NCBI GenBank assembly: GCA_039096225.1 | Contig: JBBPEB010000025.1 | Coordinates: 108,501-172,500 of the forward strand | DNA: 64,000 bases | Direction of reading: 5' to 3' | DNA from: Blastocystis sp. Blastoise | Lineage: Eukaryota > Sar > Bigyra > Opalinata > Blastocystidae | Part shown: piece after piece, positions 1-15,223 of the stretch | Numbering within the stretch: position 1 is the first letter of the stretch | How the letters are laid out: each line of letters begins with the position of its first letter | Position numbers and translations under genes: made by a program | The notes under the pieces: generated by a model | What the model was told of the DNA's origin: nothing | What the model saw: the letters and a program-made list of their open reading frames with translations, nothing else | The model's database searches: none

Positions 1-3000
1 TATTGAACATATATGTATAACCACGGGGATTATCCAAAAGTTTATGAATGTTCTATCTCTTTCACTAGATATGTGGATAAATAATCAGTATAAATATTTA
101 TTATTATTATAAATATTTATTATTTTATTTTTTATTATTATTATATTTATTATTGTAATATTTATTATTATATTTTATTATTATTATTATTATTATAATC
201 ATTATTATAAATAAATAAATATATAGAATGTCTTCTCCATTATATTATTTGACTCCACAAATCTGCATATATATAAGTAAATACTTATATATATGCTTAC
301 AAAAAGGATTAATTGATATTAATACAATTCTCAACTCTAAAGTAATAATAATAATAATAGTAATAATAATAATAATAATATTAATAATAATAAAATATAT
401 AGTATTATTTAAATTTCATCGTCCATAGATTATTGATTTATTATATATGTATTCCTTATTAAGTTCAGAAGAAAAAGGAGTTTCACAGGCCTATTTAATA
501 GAACAACTAGTATACAAAACCTATGACCATATGTATATATATATACTTATAATATAATATATATTAATATATATATATATATATAGGATAGATATTAATT
601 TATCATCTTCTCTATATTATCCACCTTCTCATTCCCAGGAGAATTCATCAAAACTCAGTGAAGAATCAGATTATTTATGGGAAATGAGAGAAGAAGGAGG
701 AGAATGGGTTTCATTTGACAAAGAAACTTCACGAATGCTTCAAGATTTATATATACAAAAGATATCACCTATAACCATACATGTATTTATTTATTTTATA
801 GTGTTTTATTATTATTTCTATTTGCTATATAATTAGATTAACACCTATAAACTCAGTTATGCAGTAGATTTCTCATCATTAACAATGACAGAAGTATCGT
901 CAAGGTATTATATATATATAATATTTAATATTTAATATATAATAATATATAATATATAATATATAATATATATATATATATATAAACATATCAATAAAAA
1001 CTTATCATAAGGATCATTATAAATATATAAATATATATATAGAACTTTATATTTCCTTCGTTTCTTATCTTTATCTCTTTCTGAGAATCAGAGTATTATT
1101 CATGAGTTGACTGAAATGGGTTTTCAGACAGGATTAATTCAACAAGCAATACGTACCTGTGGTGGAAATATAGACACATGTTTAGCTTGGCTACTTAGTC
1201 AAGATTCCCGTGGGGAAATGGAGATCTCTGAAGAAACTACACATCCTATATCAGTTTCTTCAATTGATAATATAAATATACCTAAAAAATTAACTAACAC
1301 TATATTATCATATTTCAGAACTGATCTGAATTTTATTCAGATTCCCATTATTCAAAGTGATCAGAAGAATAACTGCTTAGAAGGAGAAATAGGAGAATCA
1401 TTCTTCACTCCTGATGTATATACTATTTTATTTTATTTATTTTATTTATTTATATTTTTTTATTTATTTATATTTATTTATATTTATTTTATTTATTTTA
1501 TTTATTATATTTATTATAATTATTATAATTATTATATATACATTTATTCTATATATGACTACTCATTTATATTTTTAATATATACCAATAATTAATCATA
1601 ACAATATATTTTATAACAATTATTAGTTATCGCTCATATTATATCTACCTTAATATATAGTTACGTTATTTTAATGATGCTGAAAGTGTCATTAATAGTG
1701 GTTTAGACCCTGTATATATATATATATATATATATATTAATTTATTTCTTTTAGACCCCTCACTCTGTCAATTGTCATGAAAAACAGCAACTTCTCTCTA
1801 TATATAGTAATATAAATTTCTAAATATATACATATTATTTATAATATATAGAAGAATTATCTATTGGTTCTGAACTTCCTTTAAAAACATATACGCATTT
1901 GTATTATTCACTTTGTATATATATACATATATATATTACCAATAATTATTACTTGAAATCTTATTATTTTATTATTTTTTAGTACTAAAGTTGTTAATTA
2001 CATATTCACGGGGAATTATGAATGAAATTCTAATTTTAACTTCAGAAAATCCTGATTATTTTATTCCTTTGTATTTTAATAATGTTATTGAATCAGAAAA
2101 TAAGTATGAACTGAAATGTTCAGAAATAAAAGTAGATGATTCTAATAGTATAACAGAAATCTATTCTTCAAAAAATCATAATTATTTTAAAGATAATAAA
2201 GAGTTATTATATCTTTATTCTCTTTTCATCTATATGATACAACGATATAGTTTAGATATATACATATGTGAGAATGAAGAAGCGATTCAAAAACGATTTT
2301 TAAAAGCTATTCACTTAATTATTCATAATATATTATATAATCCCAAACTCTCTACATATTCATCTATATATATACATTCAATTATTATGTTCTTTGAACA
2401 TTCTATACAGTATTATATATCCATCGGAGATACTATTAATAGTCAATGTATATATTTTATTTTTTTATTATATTATTGTATTTATTTTATTATTATTCAT
2501 ATTATTATTTATATTATTATTTATATTATTATTTATATTATTATTTATATTATTATTTATATTATTATTTATATTTTAAAGTGTTAAAATCCCCGCAATT
2601 ATGTAACGATTCTACGATCCCTTGTACAATGAATATTTCCTTATTATTAAAAATACTCTCCTGTTTTATTTCAAAAGGTATATACCTATTATATAAATAT
2701 ATTGATTTAATTATCTATAGAATCATTCTTCTTATATTATTCTCTGAGTATTCAAAATTTACAATTTATTATTAAGATCATTTCAGCAATGTTGAATTCT
2801 TCTTATCTTTATTATAAATTTGTTTCTACAAAATATTTATGTACAATTTTCAGATCTATTCTTAGTTATGCTGAAGATAAACATATATCCATTTCAGACA
2901 GTAATTCTCTTTATAAGCAATTATATCTATCTTGTCGTTACTTTAATATTCATCGATTAAAACAATATATATTATCACGAATTGATGCAGAAATGGAAGA

Positions 3001-3016
3001 CTGGCCACTTATGTCT

Positions 3017-3051
<35 letters not shown>

Positions 3052-3352
3052 ATAGAATAATAATAATCTAAAATGAAATTATTATATATAATATGTTATT
3101 AATATTATAAAATACATATATATATATATAGATATTTACAATCATTAATTGAGTTAAATTATTTGATTGATTCGATTGGTGAATTATCAGATGTTGCTAA
3201 CGAATCATCCAGTGAAACGAACGTATGTCAACATTCATTATTAAGTGCCTATTTAGCTACTTTCTCTCCATCTTCATCTCCCTCTCTTCCTCTTAATTCC
3301 ACTATTCTTAATCAACAAGATTCTTCATATATGTCTATTGAAAATGAAATAA

Positions 3353-3436
<84 letters not shown>

Positions 3437-4859
3437 TCTCAGATAATAATAATATATCAAATATTACTACTTCTCTTCCTATACCTTCATCTTCTTCAGT
3501 ACCTTTTATCCCTCAATTCTGTCTTTCTTTCTTTACTAATTCTTATATATCTTTAAATGGAAAAGAATTGCAAAGTCCATGGACATTTGAATCGTATGTA
3601 TATATAGATACAAATCGTTATATGAAACGTACAAAGATGATTCTTCTCAAAGGAGATAATACTTTCGTATCTTTTGATAATGAATTGAATGAGGAGAATC
3701 AATTATGGTCACTTACTATTTCATTCTCACCAGATATTAATGTATTTCATAATTGTATTCCTATTAACACGTGGATTCACTTAGCTATTGTCTGTTGCGT
3801 ACAACAAAAAGTATTTTATATATTTATTAGTGTATATTATAAATTATTTTGAATTATTTTTTTTATATAAATTTCTATCATTAATAAATATCCCATATAT
3901 ATATGTATATATGTATATATATATAATAATAGGTAATGATCTTATATATCAATGGAAATCGTAAATGTGTTCAAAGTGGAAACTGTTCCCTTCCTCTTAA
4001 TATGATTGGATCCAATACTAATGATAATTTTGTAGGACTAATTAGAGTATATATATATATATATAATTCTTAATATTTTATGTTAAAAATCATTTCCAGT
4101 TTATATATATATATAAATATATCTGTCATACTTAGAGATTCTCTTATTCTCTTTCTATATATATATATATATATAGGAACTACGTGTTTGGAATATATCA
4201 AGAAGTGATATAGAAATACAAAGAGATTTATCTACTTATATCTCTCCTTCTTTCTATACTCTCTACTTAGAATTATATATTCCTTGTCTTGAAGGTGAAG
4301 GCATATTAATAAAAGATTATATACATAAATATCAAATGAATAACTCTTGTAATATCATTTGGGATATCGCTAAAGATATTGACTTAAAACCGTCTCCATT
4401 TGATGTATATTATATTTATTATATCTATATTTATTTATGTATTATATTTTTTTTTTATTTTATTTCATTTATTTATTCATTTATTTATATTTATTCTTAT
4501 CCTTTAAGATATATACATATCGATTTTCTATTAAATAAATTTCTTATTATATAATTATAACACTATTTCTATTATAATTATATATTTTTCATTAAATACA
4601 CTATTCCATATTACCCTTACTCTTTATATAGAAATATCTTCAAAAACGAACGGATTCCCACGATTCTTACACTGGTTATTGGTGTTTTAATAGTAATTCC
4701 AATTTAACGGGAAGATGGATCAAAGGATGGAATATTCCTATTAATTGTGAACTCTATATACAAAATAATAATTCACAAATACTATTCCAAGAAGAATCGA
4801 TATCAAATGAAGAACAAACTATATATATTGAATTATATTTTACAGATGATGAAATCATG

Positions 4860-4913
<54 letters not shown>

Positions 4914-7900
4914 TTTAATAATAATTATTATTATAATCATCATCATATAATTATTTTTTTTTAGACTTGTTTGTGAGGGAATTAAAAATAAAAATAATAT
5001 ATGTTGTACTGTGTCTGATATAATCATGGTATATATACAATTTTATATACATAAATCTACATATATATAATACGATACACATAATCTATGTATATAATAC
5101 TATATAAAACAATATTATTTATTTCTATATATAGGGAAATAGTATACAACAGAATTGGATTCAAAATATAAAAATAACTGGAGTTATTGAAGGTGCATCT
5201 ATTCATTTTGATTGGCTGTCTACTCTTCTTGTTGAACCATCTATTCCATATGTACCTGATAATATATATATTCATAATAACCTTCATGCATCTTATATAC
5301 AACCTTCTAATAATAGATCTTATACAAATAAAATAGATGGAAAACAATGGGGTGTAGGGATATATGTATTTAATGAAGAAGATCAAGATTCTTCTTTCCC
5401 TAAAGGTCTTACAAATGGTATTTATTTATGGGAAGTTCTTATTGAGAAATGTACAACACAATATATGGGTATAGGTATAGGTACAATTGGTATTAAGTTA
5501 AATAGTTATTTAGGAAGAGATTTTGTAGGATATAGTTATCAACCTACAGGAGAGAAATGGCATGCAAATGTTGGTGTTCCGTACGGTCCCCCACGTCCCT
5601 CCTATAATGCTGGAGATATTATTGGTATTGAATTAGATATGGAGAAAGGAACTTTAGGATTTTATTTAAATCATGTATATTTAGGTATAGCATTTGATGA
5701 TATATTAAGTAACTCTAAAATAACAGATGGTCTTCTTCCTTGTATTACACTCTATAGACCAGAAGATATGGTGACTTCTTTAGGCTTTAAACATGGGAAT
5801 TATACATATAAGTATTCTAATGATGATGCGTTTCATAGACTTGAATGGTCAGGGACATTTAATCATGGAAAACGTGAAGGATTTGCTGTAATTGAATATA
5901 TTAATCATGAATATGAATATTGTTATTATCGAAATGGTTTCAAAGAATGTTTTTCTATTATTTTTACTATTGATACAACAAATAATACATCTCTTATAAA
6001 AGTTATATATATCTATAAAGAAGATGAAATAGTTCGTGAAGCTACATACGAAGATCTTATGGCTTCCCTTCCTTCTCCTGATTCTACATTATCTTATAAA
6101 CAATTATCTATACTTTTATTAGATAGATACAAAAATCATGATCCCTATATATATAGTCATTCACTATTCTCTAGTCAAAAAGATGAAGAAAAACAATATA
6201 AACAAAAAACTATTATGATATATGGTCAAAGTAATCTTTCTAAAGAGAATTTATTTGTATTTAGTAAAATGAATAGAGCAGAAGGAATAACATTATCAGA
6301 TGATTTATTAACAGCTACATGTGAAGGGAATAATAGATGTATGATTTTAGGTTCTAAAGGATTTACAAGAGGTAAATATTATTGGGAAGTTAAAGTTGAA
6401 TCATGTGATGTTGGAACAGTATTTATTGGTGTCGCTTTGAAATTACCCGGTTCATCTTTACAATGTTGGAGAGATTATGGGTTTATTAATTATAGAGCAG
6501 TTCAAATACATGCTATAGAAACTCTCTATGGGAGTTATTTTTCTGTTAATGATATTATTGGTGTTTTATTAGATATGGATCATGGTACGTTAAGTTTCTT
6601 TAAAGAAGGTGAAGAAATCTATATAAATAAGAATATTATTAATAATTTAGGTATAGCTTGTCGTCACATTCGATGTAATACACGATTATCTTATCAATCG
6701 GTTGTTATATACCCTGCATTTGCTTTTAAAAGAGCAGGAGATCGATTAACATTACTGAATATGAAATATATAGAAGAAGAAAGTATATCTCCTCAACAGA
6801 TATTAAATATCTATTCATCTTCTTTATCTTTATTAAAGAATTTATCAATGACAACTTTAGAATTACTATCGAAACCTTTACTTACAGAACTTCTAAAAGA
6901 ATATAATCATCGTGTATATAATAAAATGATTCGTATCAAATCGAGATGTGGTTTTCTTATAGAAATAGATACACGTGATTCTATTATACAATCTCTTGAT
7001 CCAAAACATCAGTTATGTTATGGAATGAAACTCTTATATAAACGAAATATAGTAATAATACAAGGAGTCTATAATGATCATATATGGTTCTTATATGAAG
7101 CAAATAACACAGGATGGTATTTTAATGAAAAAGAATTGTTGTCGATCACTGAAGAACTCATTGTATCTCCTGGAACACAAAGGAACTGTATTCCATTACC
7201 ACAAAAAAATAGTTTGTGTCAATTTGTATGCTGATTTTTTTATTTTTATATATTTATTATGTTTAATTTATTTATTATGTTTAATTTATTTATTATATTT
7301 ATTATATTTATTATATTTATTATATTTATTATATTTATTATATTTATTATATTTATTATATTTATTATATTTATTATATTTATTATGTTTAATTTATTTA
7401 TTATGTTTAATTTATTTATTATATTTATTATATGTATTATATTTATTATATTTATTATATTTATTATATTTATTATATTTATTATATTTATTATATTTAT
7501 TATATTTATTATATTTATTATATTTATTATATTTAATTATTTAATTATTTAATTATTTAATTATTTATATACCTTTTTAATTATTAAGATATCTATAACC
7601 TAATTTAAACAATATTTATAGGATGAAATCAAAGATATAATGAGTATAAGTAAATTATTACAAGAATTAGATTTTCAATCTTCAAAAGCTGCTTTATTCT
7701 TTCAATTACTAACTAAGATATATATAAAGAATAATATAAGTATAGAACAGTTACAAGTTCATCATTTATTATCATTCACAACATATAATTCAATAGAATA
7801 TGAACCATTTAAAGGATTCTCTGAAACACAATTAATTATTGGTTTCTGTGTGTTTATTATTCTCAACAGATACTTAACAAGTCTTTTACCTCTTATAGAC

Positions 7901-9526
7901 TTCACAGAGAAATCTATTAATACTCTTGAAGAATACAAGCAATTTTATATAAACGAACATTCTATAGAACAATGGGTAGATAGCTTGTTATATCATAATA
8001 ATAATAAGAATTCATCTAATCCTAAGAGTGATACTCATGATACTTCAGATATTAGTATAGAATCGAATTTGACTCCATCCTTATCTTCTGAAATCTATTC
8101 TTCTTTATCTATTGAAAATACTTCATTCTTAAGTCCTTTATCTTCTTCTATTAATACATGTTTTTGGTCTTCTTCTATAGTTAATATACTAACGAATTAT
8201 CGTGATTTATTACCATTCTATACAAAGAAAGAATTTTGGAATTTATTAGTAGAGACAACAAGTATGATTACACCTGCTCCTCAAGATGAATTAGATCGAC
8301 CTATAGCTATTCCAGATATACGTGTTAATCGTATTCAAGCTCAATTATTTGCTACTAAATCGGATAATATAATAGAAATACGAAATCATAGTGTATTTAG
8401 TCAATTAATGAATGCTTTGAAAACGTATCCTCGATCTCATTTCCGACGGGAATATGCTCATTCTGAAGATTCAGGTCAAAAACGTGCTTTTTTCATTCGT
8501 TTATTAGGAGAAGGAGGATATGATAATGGAGGTCCTTATAGAGATGTAATGAGTATGGTTATATCTGATGAACCTAAAGGATATATGAAATTAGTTATAC
8601 CTATACAAGATTATTATAATGATAACACAATAACTCATGAGCAATTTATGCTTCCTAGAAATATATCATTATTATATAATAAAAAAGAACTTCATTATTA
8701 TGAATTTTGGGGATTATTATTAGGATTATCTCAACGTCATAATATTCAAACGAACTTAAATATTCATATATCCTTCTGGAAACCATTCTTACAACTTCCA
8801 CTTTGCTTAGAAGATATACAATCTTATGATTCTGTATTTATACGATCTATATCATCATTGTTAATTCAATTAGAATATAATGATATAAATACTTTAGATC
8901 AATTAAAACTCTTATTTACACAATTATTTGGTGATGAATTTATGAAAGAGAATGAATTACTTTTTGATCATTTTGACAGAAAACAATTGTTTAATAATTC
9001 ATTCATCTCTTATTTAAAATCTACTCTACTTTATAGTTATGCTATTTATACAGGTCTCAAGTCAATATTACCTATGGAAATAGCTACAATATTTACAGAA
9101 CAAGAATTTGAAGAGATTTTCTGTGGAAAATCTATCATAAGTACTCAAGATATTAAGAAGATTACTATATATGATCGAGGCATAACTGAAGAGAATCCAG
9201 CTATTCAAGTATTCTGGAAAGCCGTCGAAATGATGACAGATCAAGAACGATCAAAATTATTATGTTTTGTTACCGCGCGTTTACGAATGCCTGTCCCTCC
9301 TTCACCACCTATTCTTTTTAAAATATGTTTATATGATGAAAATAATAACTCAAATGCTTGTGATACTTATCTACCTCAATCTCAAACATGTTTCTCTTTA
9401 TTAAAATTACCTCATTATTCTACTCCTGAAATTGCTTATAAGAAATTCATCTATGCTATTTTTCATACACCTAATATGGATCTAGATGTTCATTTTCATA
9501 ACGCAGAAGGATGGGAAGGATTATAA
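1..9526 (+). CDS. HECT-type E3 ubiquitin ligase, WWE-UBA-LamG-SPRY-SPRY-HECT (5' end outside window)
   Basis: This is the 3' part of a very large E3 ubiquitin-protein ligase. I traced exons across the AT-only introns: 1-87, 227-341, 429-532, 587 onward, and so on to a last exon starting at 7622. Domains in order: a WWE domain (about 660-900, with WEMREEGGEWVSFD and YAVDFSSL), a UBA (about 1100-1200, LTEMGFQTGLIQQAI), helical linker, an Asn run (3352-3440), a laminin-G/concanavalin-like domain (about 3500-4200, split by introns), two SPRY/B30.2 domains (about 5300-5800 and 6240-6760), and a C-terminal HECT domain (about 8300-9526). The HECT domain has GGPYRDV and a catalytic Cys in QTCFSLLKLP, and it ends 50 or so residues later as expected. 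WWE plus UBA recalls HUWE1, and SPRY plus HECT recalls HERC1/HECTD4. The combination is not a family I can name. The first exon visible is already coding, so the true start lies upstream. Confidence 0.9.
3352..3440 (+). repeat. (AAT)n coding run encoding poly-Asn in the HECT ligase
   Basis: About 28 uninterrupted AAT codons between the UBA region and the LamG domain encode an Asn run. The reading frame is open on both sides, so this is an exonic triplet expansion and not an intron. Confidence 0.95.
7226..7621 (+). other. microsatellite intron, (TTATATTTA)n type, in the HECT gene
   Basis: The exon ends at Q-F before GTATGC and resumes at D-E-I-K after ATTTATAG, phase 0. Between them is an almost pure array of TTATATTTA and TTATGTTTAATTTA units. 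The open frames within it (poly Leu/Ile/Phe) are artefacts of the repeat. Confidence 0.85.
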
Positions 9527-9538
9527 TAATTTTTATTA

Positions 9539-10803
<1,265 letters not shown>

Positions 10804-13800
10804 ATGAGAAGAAGTGTCAATCGATATACCTATGACTCTGTGTCTAGGTCATTTTCTGCTGATTCAGAGAGTACAAGGATCACTATTGTAGATGATCAGA
10901 CCTATGAACTACAAACTGAAGATAATCAACATAAAATAGTACGAATGGAGGTAGATAATGCATTACATTACTTATATTCTGAAGAACATCCAAAAAGAGT
11001 GATGAAATCTAGGAATTCCATGGAGTCTTTTGATTGTGATTCGTGTTCCTATTCAACAACATCCAGTTCAATATCAAAATCAATATCAAAAGACCGTTCT
11101 CGTTATTCCAAAGAATCTATTGATGTATATAATTGTGTTTTCTTTTCTTTTTTTCAATTCATTTTAATCATTATTTTTTATTATTATGTTATACTTATAG
11201 TATTAAATTTAATAATCATTTTTCATATATATATATATATATTTATATATATAATTAGTTTCAAGGTCGATCTAAATCTCAAAGTCTTTCCAATAATGAA
11301 GACAGTCAAGAGAAAGAAATACATGAAGAACCTTTTCGTAATATATTATATGAAAAAGAATGGAGAAAAGCAACTTCTGATACAGAATATATGCCTTATT
11401 TTGGAGGTATGTTACTTATTATATAGAGTATAATATATATATATTAGATCAAATGCTATTTAATGATCCTGATTTCGGTATATTATTATACCCTGAACGA
11501 AAAAACCCAAAGGTAACTATATATAGTCATATTATATATATATAGGTTATAATATCTGTTACTATTTTTAATGAGACATATACTGAATTAAATGATTCGC
11601 TACGAGGAATAGCAGGTATATATATATAATTATCATACATATATTCTTATTATATATTATATATTATATATTATATATAGATAATATAGAGAATCTTCCA
11701 GAGTATAGTTATGGTCTTACTGCTGATGATATTATTGTTATTGTCATTTTTGATGGTCGCGAGAAAGTTCATCCCTCTATATTTGAAGTAATTATATATA
11801 ATAATAATAATATTTATTATAACATAGTATTTTACATAACTATATATATATATATAGAGGAGAATTGATGATAAACATTATTTAACTGAAGAAGATTTCC
11901 AATTAATGGATGACGCACTAAGCCAAAGTAAACGTCTTGAAACGGCATGGGAACACTATAAACCTATTCTTCAAAAACAATATACAGATCGTGAAATTAT
12001 AAATATGACTAAAAAACTTCCCACGGTTCAAATGCATATATCTGTTTTTCTTCTTTATATATATATTTTTATTTATTTATTTTTTTATTTATTTTTATTT
12101 TTATATTTTATTTTTATTTTTTATTTTATATTTTTCTTTAATAATATACTTATTTAAATGTTTTCGACGTATTCCTAAGGGATCAGTAGGAAATGAATCA
12201 TTTTATTCTCCTTTCGATATCCTCTTTGCAATTAAAGTATATATATATATATATATATATTACTCTTAATTCTATTGTCATTTAATGTTATTTATCATAA
12301 TTTATATATTTATATATTTTATATATTACTATTATAGGAACATAACCGCGGTAAATTGAGTAGTCACTTTTGGATTTTACGAGTTTTTTGTCGTCAATTG
12401 GATCCTGATTATGTGACTTTGTTAGATGTAGGAACAAAAGTATATATATAATATTCATATATATTGTTTTATATTTTATTATTTTATATTATATTTGTAG
12501 TATTTATTACTATTTTAAATACTTATATATATAGCCAATGAAAACTTCATTAATTCAATTATTTAATGAAATGGACGAAAACCCTCAAATTGGAGGATGT
12601 TGTGGAGAAATTACAGTATATAACATAATATATAATATATAACATATAATAATTTAATAATATATTATATACTATTTTCTATTATATACTATTATATATT
12701 ATATATTATAATATATTATAATATATAGTATATAATAATATATAATAGAAAATAGTATAAAATAGTATTATAATATATATAGGCATCAGACGCTCCTAAG
12801 ACATCGCCGGTAATGGCTGCGCAGTTCTTTGAGTATAAAGTGAGTCACTTCTTAGAGAAGGCGATGGAGTCTGTATTTGGGTATGTTTCTGTACTTCCTG
12901 GAGCATTCTCGGCATATAGATATGAAGCACTTCAAGTATATATACAATACTATTATTTCTATATAGCATATCGTTTTATTTATTACTTTTATTTTTTATA
13001 TTTTATATATTTAATATATTCTAATATATTATATATTGTATATTTCATATTCCTTTGTAAAATGAATATAAACTACTATTTCTATTATATAGGGTACTCC
13101 ATTAGATAAATACTTTTTACTTGAAGATGAGCAGAATAGACTATCTGTCGATCCATTTAGCGCAAATATGTATTTAGCTGAAGACAGAATTATGGGCTTT
13201 GAAATGCTTGTGAAGAAAGACAGAGCGTATACACTTCATTTCAGTATATATTATTATTATTTATTATTTATTATTTATTATTTATTATTTATTATTTATT
13301 ATTTATTATTTATTATTTATTATTTATTATTTATTATTTATTATTTATTATTTATTTATTATTTATTATTTATTATTTATTATTTATTATTTATTTATTA
13401 TTTATTATTTATTATTTATTATTTATTATTTATTATTTATTATTTATTATTTATTTATTATTTATTATTTATTATTTATTATTTATTTATTATTTATTAT
13501 TTATTATTTATTATTTATTATTTATTATTTATTATTTATTATTTATTATTTTTCTCTTTCATTATTTCGAGTATATATGATATTCTCTAGTAAGCACAGC
13601 TTTAGCAACTACTGATATTCCATCGACATTAAATATACTTATAAGACAACGTAGAAGATGGTTAAATGGATCCTTCTTTGCAAGTATATATATATATATA
13701 TATGTTATAAATAATATATCTCTTTTTCTTCTATATATATATACACTTATAGGTTTATATGCTATAAAGGAATGGCCTCGTCTATATACTGAAAGTGGTC

Positions 13801-15176
13801 ACTCGTTTTTTCGCAAAATATTATTGTCATGTCAACTTTTCTATTTTGTTATTAATACAGGTATAACTATTTGTATCACTTTTTAAAGTAATTATATTCT
13901 ATTATTGATCCATTTATAATATATATATTATGGACCTATTATTGATTTTTCTAATCTATTAATAATCAACTTTTTATCTATTAATAATCAACTTTTAATC
14001 TATTAATAATAAATTATTAATCACATTTTTATCTATTAATAATCTCTCTATAGGTATGACAGTTATGCAAATGGCCAATGTATTTCTTACGTTTGCTGTT
14101 GTCATCCAATCATCTTTTCAGAATTTCTCTGAATTAGCTGTTTTTATTCTTGATTCTATATATCTTTGTGTTACAGGATTACAAGTATATTTATATTAAT
14201 AGTGGTTTCTATGTTCATATTATTATTATTATTAATATTATTATTATTATTACTATTAGTAATAGTAATAGTCGTATTAATATATTTAATATATTTAATA
14301 TATTTAATATATTTAATATATTTAATATATTTAATATATTTAATATATATATAGTTTGTATATGCCCTTGGGAATGATCCCCGTGATAATCGTGAAGTAT
14401 ACCGTTTATCATATATTGTTTATGGATGTCTCTCTTTACTCTCTCTTGTTCGTATATATATATATTTATTAACCATATATATATAATAATATTTATCAAT
14501 AATAATAATTCTATAAATAAACTTATTTATAACTCTATATATATAATATTATTAATATAATAACAATAATAATAATATTTCATCTATTTTCTTCTTCTTT
14601 TAGTAACATTTACAAGTATCGAAAACTTTAGTCTTTATATCTTGATCTCTGCAGCTACTTCCATTTTCGTTATTCTTTTTGGAGCTATTATTCACGGGGA
14701 ACTGTTCACAATTCTTCCCTGTATTATTCAATATATGTATGTTTTTATATTTCTTTTATATATACATATTATAACTTTTTGAAAATCAATATTAATATGA
14801 ATAATATTCCAAATAGATATATTATTACTTTAATTATTATAACTATATTTATTCATATATAAGGTTTATGCTACCAACATTTATGAATATTTTTATTATT
14901 TATTCATTTTGTAACGTCGATGATGTGTCATGGGGGACGCGTGACTCGTCACTCATTCAAAACTCACAACAAATCAAAGACGTTGAAATCAAGTATTTTT
15001 ATTATGTTTAATAAATTATATATATTCTTCTTTATATTCATTTATATATATTGATACATAATATAAGTATATGTGTATTAAAAGTATATATAAAAATATA
15101 GATATAAACAATTCCGTTCTAAGATTGTTTTATTTTGGGCAGCTTTAAATTGGATTTATGTTGGATATATTATGGT

Positions 15177-15223
<47 letters not shown>

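Noticed and set aside
7259-7552. Phe/Ile-rich and Leu/Tyr-rich ORFs
   Set aside because: They are repeat artefacts of a TTATATTTA intron in the HECT gene.
13168-13590. Tyr/Leu/Ile-rich ORF following a chitin synthase exon
   Set aside because: It is read-through from the exon into a TTATTTA microsatellite intron. The exon ends at TLHF.
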